Positions 31,101 through 44,700 of a stretch of DNA of 64,000 nt are shown here, piece by piece; within the stretch, counting starts at the first letter, position 1, and the number at the start of each line of letters is the position of its first letter. Source of the DNA: Hydra vulgaris. Lineage: Eukaryota; Cnidaria; Hydrozoa; Anthoathecata; Hydridae. The stretch lies in contig NC_088931.1 in the NCBI RefSeq assembly GCF_038396675.1, positions 9,230,001 through 9,294,000 of the forward strand, written 5' to 3'. The notes beneath the pieces are model-generated. The model saw nothing but the letters and a program-made list of their open reading frames with translations. It ran no database searches and was not told where the DNA came from. The position numbers were made by a program, and so were the translations under genes.

Positions 31101-32638
31101 TTATCTTAATTTTAAAACATTTTGAGAGATCTACTATAGAGATGATCAACCTTCAGAATTAGGGTCAGCATTCGGCAATACTGACCTAACTGCTGCCCTG
31201 AAAGTGTTTGAGGTCGGCAAAAAATTGCCGACCTCGTTTCTATGTTTTTTGGTCGGACCTTTGTATAAAATAATTTTTGCTGACCTCTAAAAGATTGAGA
31301 TCGGCAAACTATTGCCAACCTTTTTTCCTAATTCCGAGGGTTGGATGATAGTGAAAATTGTTATCTTAAAATGTTCCAGTTTATCGTTATGTTAAAATGT
31401 TCCTTTTATAATTTAAATGGAAGTGTACCTAACATTTGCTTTGGAATATGCTGGTAGTTTTAAAACTATAATAGAAGAACTAAAACGGGATTTAATCCTA
31501 CGGTTTTTCAGCTTCAAACATAATAAAAACTTGAATCTAATTAACACTGATTTTACTGATAGCCCTTCAATGAATTGATTCAATCAGATAATGAATCAAG
31601 CAATTTATGACTTAAATCAAAAGCTTAGCTCTCCACTCAAAAAATAAAAAATGACAGAAAGTATATACAACATTTATCAAATTTCCAAAGCAAACATTGA
31701 AATATCAAAATCAAAGAAACCAGAGAACTAAAAAAAACTTTCAACAGGCAGACAAACTCATAACTTTAAAATTAGAACTTTGCCAATTTCTTTTTCATAC
31801 TTTTATTCATGCTAAATTGATAAAGAAAAACTTTATTTCAATTTATAATTAATATAAAACTTTTATTCATATAGTTTCATGAAAAAAGAACATATAGCTT
31901 TTGTCCATGTAAATTGGAAATGTTTTGGAGTAATGGAAATAAAAAAAATAGATTTATAGCTTATATTTGAATATTTTAAAAATTATATTTATCGTTAACA
32001 TTGCGAAAGTTCTGGTATATTTATAATTTTTTTTTTTTTGTTAATTTATTTTTCAATTGACATTAATTGTATTTTATTTAATGAACTTATAGGCATATTC
32101 TTGTATAACAATTTTGAGATTAATGCAGTTATATTAAATGAACTTGTAGGTATATTCTTGGATAACAATTTTGAGATTAACACAGTTATATTTAATGAAC
32201 TTGTAGGTATATTGTTGCATAACAACTTGAACATTAACACAGCCATATTTAAGTCATAAAGTGAGCCAAAGGCCACTTTCTGAAAGTCAGAAAGTGAGCC
32301 AAAGGCCACTTTCTGACTTAAATATAACTGAGTCAATGTCAACACCAATCTGATGAGTCATTTAAAAGAAGATTATAAGAGTGTCGATTAATATGGTTGT
32401 ACTTAGCATGAATTTAACACTTAAAGCAAACTAAATTCTGACAAAGCAACTTTAATTTAGATTAAAAGTAATTATGCTAACAAAATTATATATTATTGAA
32501 ACCGTAAATCTTAAGTAAAGATCTATACTATTAACAGATAATATAATTAAACAATAAGAAATAAAAGTAATGTTAACCAATATTAAATAAACTTAAAAGA
32601 ATATATCATAATTTTAAAAATCATATATATATAAATAA

Positions 32639-32721
<83 letters not shown>

Positions 32722-35700
32722 TATTGTTTATTGCAAGTATTTTTTATTGCAGGTTCCTGTAGGCAACATGCATCAACATTATTGTTATACAATGTTTTAT
32801 TATTAATTTAAGTTTTGACCAAAATTAAAAGTTAAAAAAAAATGATTATCTAATATTATTAAGCAAAATTATTATTATCTCTTTTTAATAGATAGATATT
32901 ATTACGTAAAAGATTTAGCAAAAATAATTGTAAGAACATTTGAAAATATTTGTTAAAACTCAAAAAATTTTGTAGCTGATAATCAAACAGTTATATGTAT
33001 GTTTTTTACTTACTGCATATATATCTTGAACTTGGTTAGCACTAGTAACCTCTGAACGATGGCACTTGAAGGTAAAATTATCTTTTCTATATAAAAAACA
33101 AATAATAAAAAACAATTGAGTTGAAAATAAGTAAACCTACTAAAGATATATGCACATCTACAAAGATTTATAAGCACATCTACATAAGCAATCTATTAAG
33201 ATTTATAAACACATGTATACATGTGTACTTGAAACTACATGTAGTTTCAGATTAGGAAGTTTTAAGTTAGAAGCTATGACTAAACACATCAAATTTAAAA
33301 AAGACTTATGAAAGGATAGCTTTTGTAATTTTAAAAGGTATATCTAGTGCCATCAGATAAAAATATTACTAAAAAATCAGAAAAGTCAAAAATATACATA
33401 AGGGATAATCAAAACTCGAAACTGCAACTTTTTAGGATATTAAAAAAATTTATTGATATCTTAAGAGATATAATAAGACTTGTGCAAATATGAAAACAAT
33501 AACTTTGACATTGATGATAAGTCTCATACTTATCAACTAATTTTAAAAAACTTACGGATCTGCAGGTTGAATATATTGCATAGCTATTCTACCTTCAACA
33601 GAACCTAGAGCAAAACCAGTAGGTACACCATTTGCATCTTTACAAATTGCTATAGATCGATGCTAAAAAAAATGTGAGAAAATAAAACTGAAAATAAAAA
33701 ATAAATTTTAATAAACTAAATGTTTAACACAGCTAGCAAAAAAAAAGTTTACCATAAATTTAAAAATAAAAGATTTTATTTATGAGTTTTACAGGATTTT
33801 TTCTGCAGGTTTTATTTGTATAGGTTTTTAATTAACTATTTAAATAATAAAATTATTCATTAATATAAAAAAAAAAAAAATTGCAAATTCAAAAATTTTT
33901 CACTAAAGTGCAAAATACAAAAATTTTTCACTAAAGTATAGTTAATAAAATTAAAACTGTAGCTGCATTAACAGCAAGCGAGTTACAAACTTACTTTGAC
34001 AGCTTTTGATAATATACAACTATTCAATCCGAAAAATTTAAACAAAAATAGTTTTTAAGTTAAATTTTGATGCTAAATATATGTCTAATTTATTCTTGAA
34101 ACTATTTACGTTTGTTGAATTGACAATTTCCAATGGCAATGCATTCCATAAATTTACAGTTTTGTTTATAAGGAATTTGTGTCTTGGTATAAACTTGGTT
34201 TGTTATCTTCTGTATTTCTTATTGTGACCTCTGCAAGATTTTTAGAAATTTGTTTGTTTAAAAGTTCTATTTTTTCGATTTTATTGAAAATTTTAATTAC
34301 TTGAATAAGATCTCCTCTTTGTCTCCTTTCTGACAATGTTGTTAAATTTAGTGTCTGCAAATGGTATTGGTACTGCAGACTTCTTATATTCTTTGCCATC
34401 CTTGTCATGTTGTGTTGTACCTTTTCTAATATTTTAAATGTCACCTTTGTAGTTTAATGACCAAACTAGTGCTGCAAATTCAACCAGAGGTCTAACAAAA
34501 GTTGTGTATAATTGCTCGACAAGATGCTAATCTAAATGGACAAAGATGTTTTTTATCATCCCCATTATTGCTTTTGATGAACATGTTATTATGTATTTTT
34601 TCCATTTCAGTGGTGTATCAAAATTTACACCAAGATCATGTTTAGTTGTCGAATTGTTAATTTCTGATCCATTAACTGTGTAATTGAAATTTATGTTGTT
34701 TTTACCGTAATGCATAACCACAAATTTAGTCTCATTCAGTTTGATTAATCCTTTTTCTGACCACTCTTTTTTTTTTTTTTTTTTTTTAAACATCTTCGCT
34801 TCCAACAAGGCTGCAAGCATCCACTAATTAAAGTTGGAAGTTACTGAGAGAGAAAAGATGAAGATTGTAGAGCAAAATAACGATTGACGGACGACTTAAA
34901 AGATTGCAAATTCTATGAATCAGGAAAGCAAGATGAAGGAAGCGAATTCCAAAGAACTGATGTTCGAGGAAAAAAGCTAGACAAATAAGCGTTTTTGGAG
35001 CACTTAGGAACAGTCACAGAAAAAGGATGACACTTAATTGAATGACGAGTAACACGAGAATGAATTTTAGTAGATGACACATAAGACGCTAGCTCTTTAG
35101 AGCAGTGCCCATTATAGTATTTGTAGAAAAGAGAAAGAGAAGCAACATTACGACGATGTGATAATGGTTGGAGGTTGGCTGCAAGAGCAGGTCCAACTAT
35201 GTTTACAATGCGTTTTTGCACCTTGTCTAAAAGAGAAAAGGCATCATTAGAAGATCCACCCCAGATATGGCAACAGTATTCCATACAAGGCCGGATTTGA
35301 GATTTATAGAGACGAGCTCGATAAAGAGATGCAACCTTAGCAGATGCTAATTTTGCATTTGATTTGATATATGGTTTCCAAGAAAGATTCGAAGTAAGAG
35401 TTAGTCCTAGAAGATGAAGAGTAGGTGACTCATCGAGTACAACACCGTTCATAAATATAGGAAGATCTAAATTATTGCGATAATGATTGGCTGAAAAAAA
35501 TTGAGTTTTATCTGAATTAAAGTTCACTAGCCACTGTGAGCCCCATGCTGTAGCAGAAGTGAGATCCTTATCAAGCTCAAATGCCCCCTCCAAGCAATCA
35601 GAGAGAGTTGATTTCTTATCACGACAAGAATAAATGGTAGTATCATCTGCAAACAATGCCACCTTAGATGTGAGAATATCTGGAAGATCGTTAATGTAAA

Positions 35701-38700
35701 TTAAATAGAGTATAGGGCCAAGGATAGAACCTTGAGGAACCCTTGAAGTTACAGAATAAGAAGAAGAGTGTTGTCCATCGAGGACAACTTTTATGCTACG
35801 ATTGGAAAGGAAGGATTCAATGGTCTTAAAGACGTTGTCAGATACACCATAAGAAGAAAGCTTATGGAGAAGACCAGCATGCCAAACTTTATCAAAAGCT
35901 TTTGAAATGTCAAGAACAATGGCCTTAACCTCTCCACCTTCATCTAATGCACGATAAAACCTGTCAGTTATTACTGTTAGCAAATCAGCTGTAGAACGAG
36001 AAGATCGAAATCCATATTGATGGTCAGAAAGTAAGTTATTAGATTCAAGATGAGAAATTAAGTGTTTGTTAATTAAAGATTCAAAAACCTTGCTAATGAT
36101 AGGAAGAAGACTTATGGGACGGTAGTTAGACAAATCAGATCGCTCTCCAGAATTTTTGAAAATAGAAACAACAGATGCCGCTTTCCAGCAGGCTGGAAAA
36201 CAAGACTCTGATAAGCACTTGTTGAATAGTTTTGAGAGTATAGATGACAGCTCCGGAGAACACTTCTGCAAGACAATAACAGGTATGTTGTCCGGGCCAC
36301 AAGCTGTAGAAGAGTCTAGGCAGGAAATCACTTTAGATACAGATGCTGGAGTGATATGAATGTCAAGCAATGGATCAACCTGTTTGTTGGCAATATCAGG
36401 TAGAAAGCAACTAGTGGAATCAAGAGATGAAATTGATGAAAAGTTTTTAGCAAACAATTTGGCTTTGTCTTTAGGTGAGGTGACGAAGTCTGAACCATAC
36501 AAGAGAGGTGGAATTATAGATTTGCCCTTATTATTGATATTATTAAAGATTTTCCAGAAGTCACGAGAGCCTAATTTTTGAGATGAGATACGAGATTTCA
36601 TGACCTGAGAATAGCGGGCCTTGGCGTTAGACAAAACCTTTTTACAATTGTTTCTAGCAGTAATAAACAGACGTCTGTTTTCTGGAGAATTATTTTGCTG
36701 ATAAATATGGAAGTAACGGTTTCGATTGGCAATCACAGCAGCACAGTGTGTGGAAAACCATGGATGAGAGTGAGGCTTGACTTGGAATTGTCGAGAGGGA
36801 ATAAAAGATTCCATGCCAGCCTGAATCCATGAAATTATGTAAGAAGCACATTTGTCGACAGGAAGAGGAAAGATTTCTACCCAAGGGCCATCACGAAGAA
36901 AATCACGGAAAGAATCCCAGTCAGCTTTACTGTAGTTGTAAGAGGTTCGATAATAGGGGGATTCAGGTGATGAAGAAGAATGAGATATTAGTTTTAGAGA
37001 GATCAAACTGTGATCAGAAGAACCTAAAGGTGAATGTGGAGAAACTGAGCACTGACTAGGATCAGAAACAAGACATAAGTCAAGTAGAGAAGGTAGATGA
37101 TTCGAGTTGTCAGGAAAGCGAGTTGGAAAGTTGACTATTGGAGTTAGGGATTGAGAAAGGCAAAAGTTGTGGGCTTTAATGCCTGCAGAGTCACTGACAC
37201 TAGAGCCAAGCCATTCAGAGTGGTGAGCATTAAAGTCACCAACAACAACTATATTAGCTGATGGATAAAGAGAGAGGGCTTGGTCAATATGATCAGAAAT
37301 AATGTCAAAAAGAGTGCAGTCTTGAGATGAGACTTTCCTATATTATATAAGTCTCTTTGAATTAATCTAGCGTTCTCAATAGAATTACTGCTGATAAGAT
37401 TTTGGTGTCAACTACATATATTTTTACAGTGCTTTTGACTTTCTCTGGCATGTCATTGATGTATGCTACAAAAAGGAATGGCTTTAGAATGGATCCCTGC
37501 GGAACACCGTGTAAGTTTCTCCATGTTGACACTGCACCACCTTAAACCACTATTTGCATTTGATTATTCAAAAGCGCATCAGTCCAGCTTAAAAATTTAC
37601 CTTTTATTAAATATGTGTTCAATTTTAACATAAGTTGCTTGTGTGGCACAGTATCAAATGCTTTTGCAAAATCTAGCATTATAACATCTATAGTTTCTAA
37701 TTATTTCTAGCAAATCTAGCATTATAACATGTTTATATTATTTTCAAGCTGTTTGATTGAATAATGTTCAACCACTACACAGTGGGCCAAACACCTGTTT
37801 TCGTTGACATTGTTTCATAACTTTAGAACGGAAAGTGCTATGAGCTAGATTACTAAAAAACAACTTTGCTGCAGGATATTTAAGTCATAATTTAAAAGAA
37901 CAGAATATTGAAAATTTCATAAAATTTGTCTTTTATTGGCTATAACAAAAAATATGTATAAATGTTTATAAATATGTATGTATATTTTTTAATACAAAGA
38001 AAACATAGGTACATCAATGACAAAAACAATAATTATCAAAAGAAGTACTAAAATACGTAATTTATTCATATGTTAACATTTTAAAATGTGTCATCTTCAG
38101 ATAAAATGTTATTAAAGACATTTTGTTTATGATAATGTTAATCAGAATGTCCTCTTTCATAACAAAATTTGCAAAATGGTTTTGACTATATCTTATCTGA
38201 ATCTCTTGTCGAAAAAAAAAAAAAAAATTATCATATGATATCCACATTTGGTTAATGGTGTCTGTAAAATTGACAATTTAGGAGTTTTTTTCTTGAGAGT
38301 CTGATATGTATCAATCTTAATATTTTGTTATTACCTTTTAACTCTGAATCATAAAGATTTCCAAAACCACTTTCCTCATTATTCAAAATTAGCTCCCAAG
38401 AATCAGTTTGTGAAGTTATGGTGTTATACTGATCCATGGTCCAGGTAAATTTATTTTTGTAACAGATGGAAACTCGTTAAACAGTAATAAATAAAAACTT
38501 GTACAATAGCTTTTATATTTATCCACATAAATTTTTCTTTTTAAGAAAATTATGTGGATCAAAAAAAATTATGTGGATCAAAAAAATTTATGTGGACCAA
38601 AAGTTCGAATTAGTGCTCTCTTCTGAAAGCACTAACTTGAACTTTTGAAATGTTGCATGATATTGATAAGGCAATTGTGCAATAATTAAATCCTTGTTTG

Positions 38701-41700
38701 ATTTTTTGTGCAATAGTTCTCTAGCTATATAACCTGTTGTTGTTGTTCCTCTTTTTCCAATTGTATCAGGGTAGGCCCATTTTAAAACTGTTTATTTTAA
38801 TATCTCTGTTGGTAATAAAGTCTCTGCTTGCTTCAGAAATCTATTTGAAGCACTGAAAGGGGACTTAGACCAATCAAAAACACCAGCTTTCACATGCACA
38901 ACAGTAATGTACCCAGTAAAGCATGAAGTACCTATAAAAATATCAGTAATTTTTAATATCAAGTATGTCCACATATTAAGAATATAAAGTAATATGAACA
39001 CTACACAAGATACCAATTTACTTGTATTGATTTTACATCACAGATTGGAATCGGTTTGAAGGTTTGTCCGGCCCTTATAGTATAACCAGTATTTTTTTTT
39101 AACGAAAAGAACCATCTTCTTGTTCAAGTTGGTTAAATATTTCATTCATAGTCATAGTGTCTCGATTAATAACAAAACCGCCTTCAATTCTTTCAATATT
39201 CAAACATTGATTTTTTGAGCATGTGCACAGATCAGAATATGCACTTCCAAATCCTAAAAAAGATTTGCTACTTTCATATCCATCATAAATGACTGAGCTA
39301 TTACCTTTATGTTAAATTGTTTTCTTCTTTATACATAAGGAAATGTTTATTTTTTAACTCTTTAATATCAGAATTAAAGACGGACAATGATTGAAGAGTT
39401 TCAATTCAATTTTTTGAAGAGTGAAAATGGACAGAACATTATCAGTATGTTATTGCTATTGTTAACATTATCTTTTTAATTAAATATATTGCATGGCTTC
39501 CACTAACATCAAATCCAAAATTTATTTTCATTAGTATATTTTCAATGTTTATATCTGAAAAAATGTTCTCCAATATCCTTTGCATCGCCAGTTTAATACC
39601 TTGAAATATACTGAAGTAAACACCAGAATAAGGTTTAATATAATTTATAATAATTGGTGTTCCTTCAGATTGTTTTTTCTGAGATGTTTCCAACTAGACA
39701 ATATATTAAAACCAGCAATCGAAAAAGTTTTTGGTGTGTATATGAAACCAAGAGCACAATCTGTTTAAATTGACATACTTTTCAAGCAAGGTTTTCTTAC
39801 CAGCCTTGAATCATATGCCAGCATAGCCCATTTTTTTAAGTTTGTTTTTCTTCAGATGCAGATATTTTAGTTGTTTCATTAGGTATTACATGTAAAAAAA
39901 AATTTGCACAATAATCTATAAAGTTAACATTCACATTTCTATAAACTGCAGTCTAAGATTGTTTCTACATACAATTATCACATTAGCACTGCTTATATAG
40001 TGACATTTTTTTTACATAATGCCAAAAATGACTTATATGTATCACTTATACCTATTTTTGCAACAAGTTTACATTATTCAAACTAGTATATTTTCTGAAC
40101 AAATTATGCTTTTGAAATAATTTTTTTTTTGTGAACTGGAAATTTATTTGGCTTTCAATAACTAACATAAATTTATTCTGGAAACATTGATTTTTGAGCA
40201 ATGTCCACTGTTTCGCCTACTGTGTAGCAGTTTTTAATTTTTCACAAAATTATATTTTTGTATTAAACTTTGTTTTATCTACTAATGTGATTAATGTTTC
40301 TGTTTGTGAATGGGCTTCAAATTTGATACTTTATTTATTTTTGATCTTAGGATGTGTGGGCTGTCTTTAAGAACTTTCCTAATCGTCTCCTTGTAAACAT
40401 TTAAACCCAAATCTGACTTAATTGTTTTCAAACTTTTTGATGAATTTGATGCAAGTCAAACAATTCTGCATTTTTCACGGCCTGAAACCTTAGATTTCTT
40501 TGGTTTCCTCTTGATTGTTGCATAATCTGTTGGACTTTTCAAGAAATTACGGATAACGTGATCTGATCTCTTCAATCTTCTAGTAATTTCTTGATTTGGA
40601 ACTTTTTCTTGATGATAAGCCAATATTTGACCTTTTTCAATATCGGTAAGAACCTTTCCTTTCGGCATTTGGTTAAGTTCAACTTAATTTCGATTCACAA
40701 AATAAAAAATACTACAGAATATAAGAAATTTGCGACAAAACTTGTAAAAACTTTAGTGCGTCTATAGAAAATTGCTCGTAAAAACTTTAGTGCATCTATA
40801 GAAAATTGCCACGTGAATATTAAAAATTATTTTAATACAATTAAGACAATTAATAATCAGATGCATAATGGATCATTGTTTTCTTACATGTACTTATTCA
40901 AAAGTACCGTTAGGACAATTTTATTACCACTGTAACACTGTAAATCTGCTAAATTCTACATGCGTCTATAGAAAATGGTTGCAGTGTATAAGATATAATA
41001 AACATAAATACATAATGCATATATGTATAAAATATAATAAATAAATAAATATATAAAGAATGAACTAAAATAATGTATAAACAGAATTTAAGTTTTAAAA
41101 CAATGCTCCACTTACTTGATATTTAAGAGGTGACTCAATTTTCTATAAAAGCAAATAAAAATTTCTACAAAATATAAACAAATTTGTAAAATAATTTATT
41201 ATTTTCTCACCTGAGCATTTAATATTCATTCATTTATATTTAATAGTTATATGACAAAAACTATTTATTAGTTTTTTTGTTGTTGTTTTTTTGTTTATTC
41301 AACATATTCGCTTCCAACAAGGCTGCAAGCAACCACTATTAGAGTTGGAAGTTACTGGAAGAGAAAAAATGAAGTTTATAGAGCAAGATAACGATTGACA
41401 GACAACTTAAAAGATTGCAAGTTATATGAATCAGGAAAGCAAGTTGAAGGAAACGAATTCCAAAGAATTGATGCTTGAGGAAGCACTTAGGAATAGTCAC
41501 AGAAAAAGGATGAGACTTAATTGAATGACGAGTAACACGAGAATGATTTTTAGTAGATAGCACAAGAGAAGCAATCTCTTTAGAGCAGTGCCCATTATAG
41601 TATTTGTAGAAAAGAGAAAGAGAAGCAAGATTGTGACAATATGATAATGGTCGGAGGTTAGCAGCAAGAGCAGGTTCAACTATGTTTATAATGCATTTTT

Positions 41701-44700
41701 GCACCATGTCTAAAAGGAAAAGGGCATCATTGGAAGATCTGCCCCAAATTTGGCAACAGTATTCCATACAAGGCTGGATTTGAGATTTATAGAGATAAAA
41801 AATAGAATCTGGAGAAAGAAAGTGTCGAGCACGATAAAGAGATGCAACCTTACCAAACGCTAATTTTGCAATGGGTTTGATATATGGTTTCCAAGAAAGA
41901 TTAAAAGAGTTAATCCTAGAAGATTAAGAGTAGATGACTCATCGCCATTCATAAATATAGGAAGATCAAAATTATTGCTGTAATGATTGGCTGAAAAATG
42001 TTGAGTTTTATCTGAATTAAATTATTAAAGTTATGGATCTGTAAATCAGCACATAACTACAATATTTGCATTTTCTATTTTTGCACACAAAAACTACACA
42101 TCTATATCTTTGTGCATTTATTAATTTTATGGCCAATTACAGTCATAACATTTAAAACAATTTTATAAATAAAGAGAATATCATTAAAATTGATTGAATG
42201 CCAGTATTTAAAAAAGTAATTAAAAAAAAAGATAAGAAAAGAAAAGAAAGAAAGAAAAAGAAAGAAAGCACAGTGGGTTAGGTAGGTTTATATTCAGAAA
42301 CAAACTGTAAACTTCTTAGCAATTCAATGATTCATACAAAACTTTCAGTTAGGCTTATCTATAATAATTATCAAAAATTATAAAATTTGAAAATATAAAT
42401 TTTGAAATTAAATTTGAAATATATGTAGAAACTCTGTTGCTAGCACAGGAATAAATATGTTTGTATATAAATTTTGTTTCGGGCATAAAAATAAATAAAC
42501 GCTGTTTCAACCATAAATACGTAAATTAGATTAAGAGCAGAACTATTTTCTAAACACTGGTTATCAAACTAACTACAATATAAAGTTAAGCAGAAAATCA
42601 ACAAATCTAATAAAGTATTACATAGATACTAGAGAGCCACATCATAACAGAAACTGTGTCAAAAAAAAAAAAAATAGTAATACTGCAGAAAAATGGTAAA
42701 AATGTTAATACTGGTAACAATAAAAATGTTAATACTGGTAACAACAAAACAGATGGGAATGCAACAACGAATTATTTATTGTGATAGTGTGTGAACAGAA
42801 AAATATAGCAATAATGGAAAAATACAGAGAAACTGATACAGAAATCTTAAATAATGTTGCTTTAGGTAAAGATGGCGGTAGCAGATACATACTTTACAAA
42901 CCTTTTTACCACAAATGTAACATTATGTTTTTTACTTCATTTTTATTTGAATTGATTTAAATTAAAAATGTTTAAAAATAATTGCAAATAGTTTACTTTA
43001 AATTCTGCTGGTTCATTCATCAACTGGTATACAAGAATTCCACGTTGTGCAGTTGATACAACTGCCATTGGATATATTACATCTGCACAATAAACCTTTT
43101 CCATTGTGTTAAATGATTTTATTGGAGTGGATTGTCTGGTATCCCAGAACTTAAGAGTTTTATCCCAACTTCCTGTCATTAAACATTGGTAGTTTGGTGC
43201 TTGAATCCAGTGAACTGTTTTAATTGGAGCATCGTGCTAAAAAAATTTATTTAAAAATAAAATAATAAACTCATCATTTTTCTCAAAAATTATCATCGTA
43301 TATGTTATCATCAAACCTGAGCACAGACAACAGCTTGGTTTGAAGCCAAATCCCAAATTTTTGCTTGATTGTCAGCACCAGCTGAAAAAAGTTTTGTGCC
43401 ATCCTAAAAATAAACTTAATAATTTAATAATAATAATACACTTAATATAATAATAATAATAAACTTAATAATAATAATACAACACCCACACTAACATAAA
43501 TAACAACAATAATAACAAAAATAGCAACTGCAACAATTACCTCAAAAAAATTACTATTTGTATTACAAATTTATCTTTAAAACAAAAAAATTTACTGCAT
43601 GCCAGCAACAAGACAAAATTGGCTTCAAATGAGATTGTTCAGCTTTTGGTACACTTGTTCCAGTTGCTTGAATCTCCCAACAGCGAATCTATTATTAATT
43701 ATGCAAATCATAAATAAAAAAAACTAAAATACAATTGTTTTAATAACTCTTTATACTTCTGTATCATATATTCATCATAAAGGATAATTTTTGGAAGAAA
43801 TAAAATATATAGCAGTTTTTTGTAGCCAAATAATTAAGTATTTTATGATGAGGTATTTAACACACCTATGTGATTAAGTTTGGTATAATACGGTATTTTT
43901 TAGCAGAGTTGATAGTCCTTGGCCTTGACCTTGCCTTAAGGCCGAAAATTAAGGTCATGGCCTTCAAAATGTTAGCCTTGCCAACTTACTCTTGGCCATG
44001 AAATTTTGTCCATGACCATGATCATTCTGCTCTTGGTTTTCAAAAAAAAAAATACATAAAATTAAAGAATTAAAAGCTTTAATTTTTTACTCTTATGTAA
44101 TTTTGTTTTCGGCTTTCATATATATCTACAAATATATATTCTTATTGACTTTGTCGAATTCTCTGCATAACCTTGGTTTATTTTTACAATATGTGGTTTT
44201 ATTGTTACAGCAAGTGTTACCTAAAGTTTTATTAATAATTGGCCTAAATGTAAGGCAAAAATTTAAGTTTTTGGTCTTCAAAATGTTTGCGTAGGCCTTG
44301 GCCATAAAACTCTTATTATTGGTCTTGACCTTAAAACTCTTGGCCTTGGCCTTGGTCTTGTAACATGTGGCCTAGCTACTTTGACCTTGTTGACAACTCT
44401 GTTTTTAAGTACTGATTTATATGAGCTATAAAATGTTACTTCATAAATTAAATTAGACATAATTTCACTACCCAGTAAGACATTGCCATAATAAAAAAAG
44501 GCAATACTGATGAAAACTAAAGGATAGTTAAAATTGAAGCCTTCAATTTAAAAATAAAACGGTTTTACTTTTTAAATTTATTATTTTAAATGGATTAAAG
44601 GTTCAACGAAAATATTTTATAAAGGTTCGAACCTTATTATCCCAAGAAGTGGCTGCCAAAAAATTTGCGTTTGGACTAAACTTCAAGCAACTAATTGTAT

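Noticed and set aside
30370-31760. A host ZBED-type gene
   Set aside because: Frequent stops, frameshifts and a MITE insertion show a dead hAT transposase, and it lies inside a RAE1 intron.
37332-37768. LINE B fragment as part of CR1 copy 2
   Set aside because: Its sequence has no match in CR1 copies 1 and 4, and its frame continues on the far side of CR1 copy 2.
44278-44460. Arg/Pro-rich minus-strand frame
   Set aside because: It is a translation of the CTTGGCC repeats at the end of the hAT MITE.
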